Positions 1-6,075 of a DNA stretch of 8,487 nt are shown here, in pieces (position 1 is the stretch's first letter; every line of letters begins with the position of its first letter). This DNA comes from an uncultured Bacteroidales bacterium (GTDB taxonomy: Bacteria > Bacteroidota > Bacteroidia > Bacteroidales > UBA932), in contig CALCHD010000124.1 of assembly GCA_937901105.1 (NCBI GenBank), positions 1 to 8,487 of the forward strand, read 5' to 3'. The position numbers and the translations under genes are program-made. Under the pieces are notes generated by a model. It was not told the origin of the DNA and ran no database searches. It worked only from the letters and a program-made list of their open reading frames with translations.

Positions 1-1
1 G

Positions 2-274
2 GAGGCAGAAAAACCGCTGCCAAAAGTGGCGCAGAAGCCTGAAGTTCCAGGAAAAAGTAAGTCTCTTAAGAAAATATTAGAGAAAAAAAGCATTGACAAC
101 CAGCCTTCGGAAGCTTATAGTGACGTAAATACCGTCCTGCCGAAGCTATCTGCGGAAGAACAGAAGGTTGTAGATGCATTTATCGAAAAGATTGACCTGA
201 CCAACTCCAACCACATCCTGCAGTACGGTGCGCTTTTCAACAAGAGACTTTACCGCCTCGGAGTAGGTTTTTGA
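2..274 (+). CDS. telA: Truncated TelA/YaaN-like toxic anion resistance protein (N-terminal fragment; open at left edge)
   Basis: The reading frame is open from the window edge (position 2), so the true start lies to the left. The GTG at 26 is in frame, but nothing supports it as the start. The fragment begins with a charged Lys/Pro/Glu-rich segment, followed by a helical stretch (LSAEEQKVVDAFIEKIDLTN) and then SNHILQYGA. The IDLTxSNxxLQYG pattern is what I recall from the start of the TelA family, cytoplasmic proteins of about 350-400 residues linked to tellurite and other toxic-anion resistance. After the G codon ending at 229 the family similarity stops. The last 15 codons before the TGA at 272-274 are simply the antisense of the neighbouring lipid kinase gene. 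Roughly the C-terminal four fifths of the protein is missing, so this piece should not be functional as it stands. The family assignment is from memory of the motif. Confidence 0.62.
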   Translation, partial: EAEKPLPKVAQKPEVPGKSKSLKKILEKKSIDNQPSEAYSDVNTVLPKLSAEEQKVVDAFIEKIDLTNSNHILQYGALFNKRLYRLGVGF

Positions 275-604
275 GATGCCGTACATCCTTATCCAGTCAT
301 TGCCTGTACCGGCGGGGATAACGGCAAGGGAGATTGCCGTTGTGGGAACTCTCTTCTGGATGAAGATTCCGTTCACCACCTCGTGGATTGTACCGTCACC
401 GCCCACTGCCACAATGTTGCGGTAGCCGTCGTTTATTGCCTTTACGGTAAGTTCAGTAGCGTGATATTTATGCTCTGTAAACAGGCATGTGAAGTGCAGG
501 CCGCTGCTGTACATCTGGTTAGAGATTGTAGGCCAGTCCTTCAGACCCCTGCCGCTTCCGGCCTTGGGGTTTACTATTACCATCCACGCGTCAGTTATTA
601 CCAT
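146..604 (-). CDS. Truncated YegS/DgkB-type diacylglycerol (lipid) kinase, N-terminal half only
   Basis: The frame encodes the nucleotide-binding half of the DAGK catalytic family, cytoplasmic enzymes that phosphorylate diacylglycerol or related lipids with ATP. Numbered from the ATG at 604, it shows VNPKAGSGRG (11-20), the GGDGT loop (68-72) and PAGTGND (97-103), then SEAVKSLVEKRTVLQD (115-130). Intact family members have about 290-320 residues. Here similarity ends at residue 130 (position 215), and the last 22 codons are antisense of the telA fragment, ending at 146-148. The C-terminal beta-sandwich domain is absent, so activity is not expected. A further in-frame ATG lies at 676, but I prefer 604 because a -7 promoter element (635-628) sits between the two and 604 begins just before the conserved core. 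The gene is divergent from parA. Confidence 0.8.
   Translation of the reverse strand: MVITDAWMVIVNPKAGSGRGLKDWPTISNQMYSSGLHFTCLFTEHKYHATELTVKAINDGYRNIVAVGGDGTIHEVVNGIFIQKRVPTTAISLAVIPAGTGNDWIRMYGISKTYSEAVKSLVEKRTVLQDVVGVGQVNLFDKCIYNLLFFRR
215..229. other. Rearrangement or chimera junction joining telA and lipid kinase fragments
   Basis: The 15 bases ATCCTGCAGTACGGT encode ILQYG in the telA frame (+ strand) and TVLQD in the lipid kinase frame (- strand). Both are conserved family positions. To the left only the telA frame makes family sense, and to the right only the kinase frame does. The junction therefore falls inside, or right at, a stretch that both parent genes could share. It contains CTGCAG (218-223), a PstI-type palindrome. 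A deletion between two convergent genes would keep both 5' parts in exactly this arrangement, and so would an assembly misjoin at the shared bases. Confidence 0.6.
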
Positions 605-627
605 ATTGTTGAAAACTTTATTCTTTG

Positions 628-635
628 CAAATGTA
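628..635 (-). promoter_or_regulatory. Bacteroidota -7 element for the lipid kinase gene
   Basis: Read on the - strand this is TACATTTG followed by C, an exact match to the Bacteroidota -7 consensus TAnnTTTG. It lies about 23 bases upstream of the ATG at 604, leaving a short leader. There is only a T-rich stretch and no TTTG at the usual -33 distance. Confidence 0.5.
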
Positions 636-665
636 ATAAAATCTCTACTCTTAAAAAAGATTTCG

Positions 666-673
666 TATTTTTG
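666..673 (+). promoter_or_regulatory. Bacteroidota -7 element for the parA operon
   Basis: TATTTTTG followed by C matches TAnnTTTG exactly and lies 18 bases before the parA ATG, predicting a leader of roughly a dozen bases. No clear -33 TTTG is present at the normal spacing. It is about 30 bases from, and divergent to, the lipid kinase -7 element, so the two promoters could compete for polymerase. Confidence 0.5.
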
Positions 674-691
674 CATGTTATAGATTTTTAT

Positions 692-1471
692 ATGGGAAAA
701 GTTATAGCTATTGCAAATCAGAAGGGAGGAGTGGGCAAGACAACCACGGCCATCAACCTGGCGGCATCATTGGCTGTTCTGGAGAAGAATACCCTTATCA
801 TTGATGCTGACCCTCAAGCAAATACAACGTCGGGACTAAACTTTGACCCCGATTCAAATACAAAGAGCACCCTTTATGAAGTGCTTATTGGGGAGAAGAG
901 CATAAATGAGATTATTCTCCAGACAGAGATAAAGAACCTGAAGATTGTCCCTTCTCACATCAACCTTGTTGGTGCGGAGATTGAGATGCTCAACATAGAT
1001 GAAAGGGAGAGCGTGCTCAAGAGGAATATTGAGGCATTGCAGGAGCAGTTTGAGTATATCATCATAGACTGTTCCCCGTCATTGGGCCTCATTACAGTCA
1101 ACTCGCTTACAGCAGCGGATTCTGTAATCATACCTGTACAGTGCGAGTTCTTTGCCCTTGAAGGCCTTGGCAAGCTGCTTAACACCATAAAGCTTGTGCA
1201 GAACAGGCTTAACCCTGATCTTGCAATTGAGGGTTTCCTTCTTACCATGTTTGACGGACGCTTGAGATATGCAAACCAGATTGTAGAAGAGGTTAGGCAT
1301 CATTTTGGAAGTATGGTGTTCCAGACGATGATCAACAGGAACGTACGCTTGAGCGAGGCTCCAAGCCACGGCAAGCCGGTAATACTGTATGATGTATTGT
1401 CGAGGGGGTCAAACGACTACCTTAACCTTGCAAAAGAATTCATTTCAAAACAACAACAGCAGGAGCAGTAA
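692..1471 (+). CDS. parA: ParA/Soj chromosome-partitioning ATPase
   Basis: A 259-residue deviant-Walker ATPase of normal chromosomal ParA/Soj length. It cycles between ATP-bound dimers on the nucleoid and a released form, and with ParB moves the replication origin regions apart. It shows the deviant Walker A motif KGGVGKTT (11-18), the DADPQ motif (38-42), Walker B IIIDCSP (123-129) and the conserved RNVRLSEAPSHGKP segment (216-229). The tail is Gln-rich (KQQQQEQ). The ATG at 692 is chosen because MGKVIAIANQKGG is the standard N-terminus. The frame stays open back to 383, but that stretch is antisense to the lipid kinase. It is the first gene of a + strand operon with parB three bases downstream, so the two are presumably co-transcribed and translationally coupled. 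Confidence 0.97.
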   Translation: MGKVIAIANQKGGVGKTTTAINLAASLAVLEKNTLIIDADPQANTTSGLNFDPDSNTKSTLYEVLIGEKSINEIILQTEIKNLKIVPSHINLVGAEIEMLNIDERESVLKRNIEALQEQFEYIIIDCSPSLGLITVNSLTAADSVIIPVQCEFFALEGLGKLLNTIKLVQNRLNPDLAIEGFLLTMFDGRLRYANQIVEEVRHHFGSMVFQTMINRNVRLSEAPSHGKPVILYDVLSRGSNDYLNLAKEFISKQQQQEQ

Positions 1472-1474
1472 TAT

Positions 1475-2386
1475 ATGGCAAAAATACAGACAGGTCTTGG
1501 AAGGGGCCTTGGAGCACTTATTTCTGATGTGAACTCAATACAGCAGGCAGCAGCAAAGAGGCCTGCAGAACCGGCGCGTCCGCTGGTTTCCACTTCGGAG
1601 ATAGAAATTAGCAAGATTGAACCCAATCCATACCAGCCGCGTACAGAATTCAACCAGGAGGCTTTGGAGGAGCTTGCAGCATCAATCAGGCTGCTTGGAC
1701 TTATCCAGCCTATCACATTGAGGCCTTTGGAAAATGGCAGATACCAGATCATCAGCGGTGAGAGACGTTTCAGGGCCAGCCAGATCGCAGGCCTTGAGAA
1801 GGTTCCTGCATACATCCGCCAGACCGATGACCAGGGAATGCTGGAAATGGCGATTGTGGAGAACATCCAGAGGGAGGACCTTGATTCAATAGAGGTGGCG
1901 TTGAGTTTCCAGAGACTTATTGAGGAGTGCAACCTTACCCAGGAGGCAATGGCGGAGAGAGTGGGCAAGAAGCGTACTACAGTAACCAACTATTTGCGTC
2001 TTCTCAAGCTGCCTGCAGAGATACAGTTTGCCATCAGGGCAAAGAAAATCTCCATGGGCCACGCAAAGGCGCTGCTTTCACTTGAGAGCGGAAAGGACCA
2101 GCTGAAGCTTGCCAACCAGATTGTTGAGCAGGATTTGTCGGTAAGGCAGATTGAGCAGAAGATCCAGAAGCTGGGACAAAAGAAGGAGAAGAAGGAGAAA
2201 GAGGATGCACCGGTAATTGAGCTTCCCGACAGCCATTTCAGGGTGATTGAGATTGTGGGAAAATATTTCAACAACAACATTACAGCAAAGAGGGACAGCA
2301 AAGGGGCAGGCGAGATTACCATCAGATTCAATTCTGATGCAGAGGTGGAGGAGTTCCTCAAGGTGCTGGAAAACTATAATATCTGA
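1475..2386 (+). CDS. parB: ParB/Spo0J chromosome-partitioning protein (CTP-dependent DNA clamp)
   Basis: A 303-residue chromosomal ParB, which loads at parS sites, switches to a sliding clamp with CTP and stimulates ParA ATPase. Visible parts in order: N-terminal LGRGLGALI (8-16), the conserved ParA-contacting motif; the ParB/Srx CTP-binding domain with NPYQPR (51-56), GERRFRA (95-101) and ENIQREDL (129-136); a helix-turn-helix region around LTQEAMAERVGKKRTTVTNY (154-173); a Lys/Glu-rich linker (236-243); and a C-terminal dimerisation domain ending VEEFLKVLENYNI. No residue expected of the family looks missing. The ATG lies three bases after the parA stop, with no separate promoter or Shine-Dalgarno sequence. 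No parS-like palindrome is visible in this window, so its binding sites must be elsewhere. Confidence 0.97.
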   Translation: MAKIQTGLGRGLGALISDVNSIQQAAAKRPAEPARPLVSTSEIEISKIEPNPYQPRTEFNQEALEELAASIRLLGLIQPITLRPLENGRYQIISGERRFRASQIAGLEKVPAYIRQTDDQGMLEMAIVENIQREDLDSIEVALSFQRLIEECNLTQEAMAERVGKKRTTVTNYLRLLKLPAEIQFAIRAKKISMGHAKALLSLESGKDQLKLANQIVEQDLSVRQIEQKIQKLGQKKEKKEKEDAPVIELPDSHFRVIEIVGKYFNNNITAKRDSKGAGEITIRFNSDAEVEEFLKVLENYNI

Positions 2387-2388
2387 TT

Positions 2389-3306
2389 TTGAGAGTGCAA
2401 AGGACAATTATCATAATTGCAGCCCTTATAGGATGCCTGCTGCTGGGAAGCAGATGCTATGGACAGTTCAATAACGGGTTCATAAGCACAGCCCCTCCGG
2501 GTGCCAATGACATGTCATCGCAGAACAGCAGTGATGACGATGAAGAGGTGATTATGTCAACCAAGCCCGCCTTTACTGCAAAAAGGTTCTTCAATGCATT
2601 GGCGCATAAGGATTCCATGAAAGTGAACCAGATGGCAATAGGGTCCATGATTCTTCCAGGAACTGCACAGATATACAACAGGCAGACATGGAAGCTTCCT
2701 ATTGTATATGGTGCCATAGGAGGATGTGTGGCAGGTGCAGTTTCTACAGACAACAAGGATGCCAGAGGGTATTTTATAGCAGGTGCAGTTGCCAGCTACT
2801 GGGGAAGCGTGCTTGACGGAGTCATTTCCTACAAGAGCGACAAGAAGCCGTTGCCGGCCCGGGCATCAATGCTGTCGGCTGTAGTTCCCGGCCTTGGACA
2901 GGCATATAACGGAGACTACTGGAAAATACCGGTTTTCTATACAGGTTTGGGCGTGTGCGCTTATGCTTGGGACTTTAACCAGACGCAATACAACCGTTAC
3001 AGGAGAATGTATATAGCCCATAATGAAGGAACATACCAGGGAAACCTCTCTGTAGACAATATCAAATGGTACAGGGACCAGCACCGCAGGATGAGGGACT
3101 ATTCAATCATTGCAACTGTATTGGTGTACGCCCTCAATATAATTGATGCAAACGTATTTGCCCATTTCAATACATTTGACATAAGTGACGACCTTACATT
3201 CAACGTGGAGCCGGCGCTTATATCTCCTGCAAGCACTAATGGGAGAAACTTTGCCTACACGCAGATGCCACAGTCATTCGGCCTGCAGATGAACTTAAAA
3301 TTTTAA
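2389..3306 (+). CDS. DUF5683 family membrane protein, non-ATG start
   Basis: A 305-residue protein of unknown function, recognisable as DUF5683 by its place after parB in Bacteroidota and by its C-terminal block RDYSIIATVLVYALNIIDANV followed by FDISDDLTFNVEPAL. It has an N-terminal signal or anchor (TIIIIAALIGCLLLG, 6-20), an acidic low-complexity stretch (SSDDDEEV, 47-54) and several hydrophobic segments (about 102-120, 127-145, 178-195 and 238-256). Two copies of an SxxxPGxxQxYNxxxWKxPxxY unit occur at 85-107 and 163-184. The start must be non-ATG: the frame has a stop at 2377, only TTG (2389) and GTG (2395) precede the signal sequence, and the first in-frame ATG falls at residue 42, after it. 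The start is two bases after the parB stop, which suggests translational coupling. An envelope location is likely; the biochemical role is unknown. Confidence 0.88.
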   Translation: MRVQRTIIIIAALIGCLLLGSRCYGQFNNGFISTAPPGANDMSSQNSSDDDEEVIMSTKPAFTAKRFFNALAHKDSMKVNQMAIGSMILPGTAQIYNRQTWKLPIVYGAIGGCVAGAVSTDNKDARGYFIAGAVASYWGSVLDGVISYKSDKKPLPARASMLSAVVPGLGQAYNGDYWKIPVFYTGLGVCAYAWDFNQTQYNRYRRMYIAHNEGTYQGNLSVDNIKWYRDQHRRMRDYSIIATVLVYALNIIDANVFAHFNTFDISDDLTFNVEPALISPASTNGRNFAYTQMPQSFGLQMNLKF

Positions 3307-3330
3307 AACAATATAACCACTATTACACCA

Positions 3331-4956
3331 ATGTCCTATATCAGAACACTGCTTGTACTATTTTTCATTGTGGCCGTTCCGGCCGTATCACTGGCACAGA
3401 GAGTAACAAAGAAACAGCTTTTAAGAGAGAGAATTGAGTTGCAGAAGGCCATAGACTCGCTTAAGCTGATCATAGAGGGAGGAGCACTGGAGCTGTCAGA
3501 CACCACCCAGTTTGAGGAGGAAGTCAACAACACTGCATCAATAAATTATGAAGACAGCGAGGAGTTTGCAAATGTAGATCCAGGCTGTAATCCCGACAGT
3601 CTCCTTTCAATGTGGTATGTACAGAAAAGGCTTACCCTTAATGAGAGGGACCTTGACAGCGTAGTGCTTACTTCAAACATTCCCGACGAGGTATACATTG
3701 AGAGGCTGAACAAGATAAATTCATTCATACCTCTTTCCTTCAACAGCATTGTGAAGAACCACATCATCTACTATACAGAGAAGATGCCTTCAAAGGCAAG
3801 CCATATCCTCGGCTTGAGCTCTTATTATCTTCCTATGTTTGAAGAGGTGTTCGACTACTACGGCCTTCCAAAGGAGCTTAAGGCAATGGCAATCATTGAG
3901 TCTGCGCTTAACCCTACCGCAACATCAAGGGTAAGGGCAAGAGGAATGTGGCAGTTCATGTACAGGACAGCATTGCAGTACAACCTTAAGATCAACTCAT
4001 ATGTGGATGAGCGTCTGGATCCGTTGGCATCCACTCACGCAGCTGCCAAATATTTGAGGGATTCGTACACAATCTACGGTGACTGGTTCCTTGCAATATC
4101 TTCATATAACTGCGGAGTAGGAAATGTGAACAAGGCAATCCGCCGTGCAGGCAGCAGGGATTTCTGGAAGATATATCCTTATCTTCCTAGAGAGACCAGA
4201 GGATATGTACCTTCATTCATCGCTGCCTTGTATATGCTTGAGTACTATAAGGAGCATAACATCAGGCCAGCAGAGTTCAATCTGCCGGCACACGTAGACA
4301 CTTTCAAGATTAACAGGAACCTTCACTTTGAGCAGATATCTGCAGTTATCGGCATACCGGTTGATGAGCTGAAGAACTATAACCCGCAGTATGTTGAGAA
4401 CATTGTTCCAGGAACAGGCGGAGAGTGTGTGCTGCAGCTTCCTTATACCTATACCAATGCATTCATAGAGAAAGAGAAGGAGATCTATGCATACAAGGAT
4501 TCTGTATACTTCAACCCTATAACAGCAAAACAGATAAAGGAGGGAGCAAGTGCATCGGCTGCTGCCCCTATCATTCACAGAGTGAAGTCTGGTGAAACTC
4601 TTGGCCATATTGCCATGAAGTACCATGTAAGCACCAAGAACCTTATGAAGTGGAACGGACTTACTTCAAAATCGGTATTGAGGATCGGACAGCGCATTAC
4701 TGTCTATAGAAACGGTGCAGGTCCTGTCTCTTCTTCTGCCAAATCAGGTTCATCGTCATCAGGTTCATCAAAATCAAAGGCGGCTACAACCAGGAGCGGA
4801 GGATATGAGTGGTATACAATCAAGAGCGGAGACACGCTTCTTGGCATTGCATACAAGTTCAGCGGTGTGAGCCTGAATGATATCCTTAAGCTTAACGGAC
4901 TGAACAAGAACTCAAAGATCTATCCTGGAAGGAAAATCAAAATCAGGAAACTGTAA
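3331..4956 (+). CDS. mltD: MltD-like lytic transglycosylase with two C-terminal LysM domains
   Basis: A 541-residue secreted enzyme predicted to cleave the MurNAc-GlcNAc bond of peptidoglycan, forming 1,6-anhydro-MurNAc ends. The signal peptide is residues 1-22 (cleavage after SLA). A charged segment follows, then the SLT domain (about 165-305) with the catalytic Glu190 in the ES motif (AIIESALNP), GMWQFM (205-210) and SSYNCGVGNVNKAI (257-270). After a helical spacer come LysM 1 (about 415-459) and LysM 2 (about 493-539), separated by a Ser/Gly/Lys-rich linker (466-489). The LysM repeats should hold it on the glycan strands. It has no lipobox, so it is periplasmic or exported rather than lipid-anchored, unlike E. 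coli MltD. It is the last gene of the parA operon, 24 bases after the DUF5683 gene, and is followed by a terminator. All catalytic motifs are intact. Confidence 0.94.
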   Translation: MSYIRTLLVLFFIVAVPAVSLAQRVTKKQLLRERIELQKAIDSLKLIIEGGALELSDTTQFEEEVNNTASINYEDSEEFANVDPGCNPDSLLSMWYVQKRLTLNERDLDSVVLTSNIPDEVYIERLNKINSFIPLSFNSIVKNHIIYYTEKMPSKASHILGLSSYYLPMFEEVFDYYGLPKELKAMAIIESALNPTATSRVRARGMWQFMYRTALQYNLKINSYVDERLDPLASTHAAAKYLRDSYTIYGDWFLAISSYNCGVGNVNKAIRRAGSRDFWKIYPYLPRETRGYVPSFIAALYMLEYYKEHNIRPAEFNLPAHVDTFKINRNLHFEQISAVIGIPVDELKNYNPQYVENIVPGTGGECVLQLPYTYTNAFIEKEKEIYAYKDSVYFNPITAKQIKEGASASAAAPIIHRVKSGETLGHIAMKYHVSTKNLMKWNGLTSKSVLRIGQRITVYRNGAGPVSSSAKSGSSSSGSSKSKAATTRSGGYEWYTIKSGDTLLGIAYKFSGVSLNDILKLNGLNKNSKIYPGRKIKIRKL

Positions 4957-4981
4957 TAGGATTTCCGTCACATATGCATAA

Positions 4982-5024
4982 ATGAGCCCCCTGCTAGAGT
5001 ATTCTAATAGGGGGCTTATGTTTT
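4982..5024 (+). terminator. Hairpin terminator ending the parA-mltD operon
   Basis: AGCCCCCT (4985-4992) pairs with AGGGGGCT (5009-5016), extended outward by weaker pairs (4982-4984 with 5017-5019) and inward by TAGA/TCTA. A short TTTT follows at 5021-5024. It sits 25 bases after the mltD stop, between convergent genes. Its T-tract favours + strand termination, but the hairpin may also stop transcripts from the - strand gene. Confidence 0.75.
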
Positions 5025-5038
5025 GTGTAGAGTACGCT

Positions 5039-5974
5039 TTATTTATAGCGTGGCAGTCCTTCGTATGATGCCTTTTTCAGATACATTGGCTCATCGCTGA
5101 GCAGACGGTAAAGCTGTGGTGATTCCAGTATCTCGCGTGCATCCATCTCCTTGCCGTCAACTTTTATTGTACGGCAGATGAGCCTTATGCCGTGGCTGTA
5201 GTCTACGTAGAAATTGCCATGCCTAATGAACAGCGGCTGCTGTGCCCTTCCGTCGGGATGATGCCATCCGTAAATTGCCTCGTAGCTTTCCCATCCCGGT
5301 TGGGTGAGAATCTTGTATGTAAGTACCACATCTTTCTTTAATCCCGATATGAACTGGCCGAACCTGTATCCTTTGGCCTTGTAGAGTGCCTGGATGACAT
5401 TATGGCTGTCCTGGAACACTATAGGCTGGCTGTTCCTGTTATCCAATGGCCTGAACGGGAATATGTCAAGATGCCCTTCAGCCACCTCTGCTACGCGGTC
5501 TACAAGGTAGGTTGTAGGGAGTATGCAGTTGAGCGAGTCTGCTATCCTCTGTGCGGCAAGAGGGCCCATCGGGATCCTTACAAAGGACTCGTCAGTGCCT
5601 ATGGTAAGGTAGTCGGGAAGAACCCACATCTCTATGGTGTGGCGTTTCTTAAGTATCTCTACGGAGTCCACCACGGGTGTTCGGAAAACTATCTTGCGGA
5701 AATGCTTCATTGGTGTTGGGACATTTCCTTCAAGGATTGTCTGTGCAATGAGGTCTTCCAGTTTCCAGAACTCCATTTTGTCTGCCTTGAGCATGAAGTT
5801 CCATCCGGAGAGCGATGCTTCCGGCTTGCCCAGGAAATATGGAACAGCCATTTTCTCTTTTGTCAGTTTTGAATTTTTGCCGTAAACCACATTCTCCGCC
5901 TGGACGGATGCTGATGAAAATATTAATGCCAGCGCTGCAAGTGCCAATGCTTTAACTGTATTTTTCATAATCAT
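5039..5974 (-). CDS. Conserved secreted protein of unknown function (YGWH/DYSHG motifs)
   Basis: A 311-residue protein with a clear signal peptide (1-26, cleavage after VQA), so it acts in the periplasm or outside. I recognise no named domain. The sequence resembles an uncharacterised bacterial family I recall only by its motifs: DYLTIGTDESFVRIPM (121-136), AQRIADSLNCILPTTYLVD (141-159), GLKKDVVLTYK (211-221), IYGWHHPDGRAQQPL (234-248), FYVDYSHGIRLI (255-266) and the C-terminal ILESPQLYRLLSDEP (282-296). Its conserved His, Asp, Ser and Tyr residues could form a catalytic or ligand-binding site, but no function can be assigned. Start codons at 5974 and 5968 are equally possible and change little. 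The gene stands alone, convergent with mltD and divergent from the next gene. I see no convincing promoter for it. Confidence 0.85.
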   Translation of the reverse strand: MIMKNTVKALALAALALIFSSASVQAENVVYGKNSKLTKEKMAVPYFLGKPEASLSGWNFMLKADKMEFWKLEDLIAQTILEGNVPTPMKHFRKIVFRTPVVDSVEILKKRHTIEMWVLPDYLTIGTDESFVRIPMGPLAAQRIADSLNCILPTTYLVDRVAEVAEGHLDIFPFRPLDNRNSQPIVFQDSHNVIQALYKAKGYRFGQFISGLKKDVVLTYKILTQPGWESYEAIYGWHHPDGRAQQPLFIRHGNFYVDYSHGIRLICRTIKVDGKEMDAREILESPQLYRLLSDEPMYLKKASYEGLPRYK

Positions 5975-6025
5975 AACAGTTTGAAGTATTCTTTATAGAT
6001 GAATATTTTGATGCCACAAGTTAAC

Positions 6026-6041
6026 ATTTTTGCCCAAAAAT
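6026..6041. repeat. Short A/T-rich inverted repeat between divergent genes
   Basis: TTTTTG (6027-6032) and CAAAAA (6035-6040) form a perfect inverted repeat around CC, with one more A/T pair outside. It lies in the 101-base gap between the secreted-protein gene and the lipoprotein gene, so it could be an operator. Short A/T palindromes also arise by chance, and no regulator is encoded nearby. Confidence 0.25.
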
Positions 6042-6075
6042 TCCTAACTTGCATATTATTTTAATCCCGACAGAT

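Noticed and set aside
605..676. Upstream ATG at 676 adding 24 residues to the lipid kinase
   Set aside because: The matching -7 promoter element lies inside this stretch, and the added residues do not resemble the family's short N-terminus.
383..691. 103-residue N-terminal extension of ParA (frame open back to 383)
   Set aside because: It lies antisense to the lipid kinase, has no ParA similarity, starts upstream of the parA -7 element, and the normal ParA N-terminus begins at 692.
1417..1989. 190-codon - strand reading frame across the parA/parB boundary
   Set aside because: Antisense to strongly supported genes, with no recognisable motif; a shadow frame.
5402..5872. 156-codon + strand reading frame inside the secreted-protein gene
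   Set aside because: Antisense to a gene with a signal peptide and conserved motifs; its translation is Cys/Tyr/His-rich without family features.
6049..6075. TTG start for the lipoprotein nine codons upstream
   Set aside because: The ATG at 6076 directly precedes a normal lipoprotein signal, and the extra residues add nothing recognisable.
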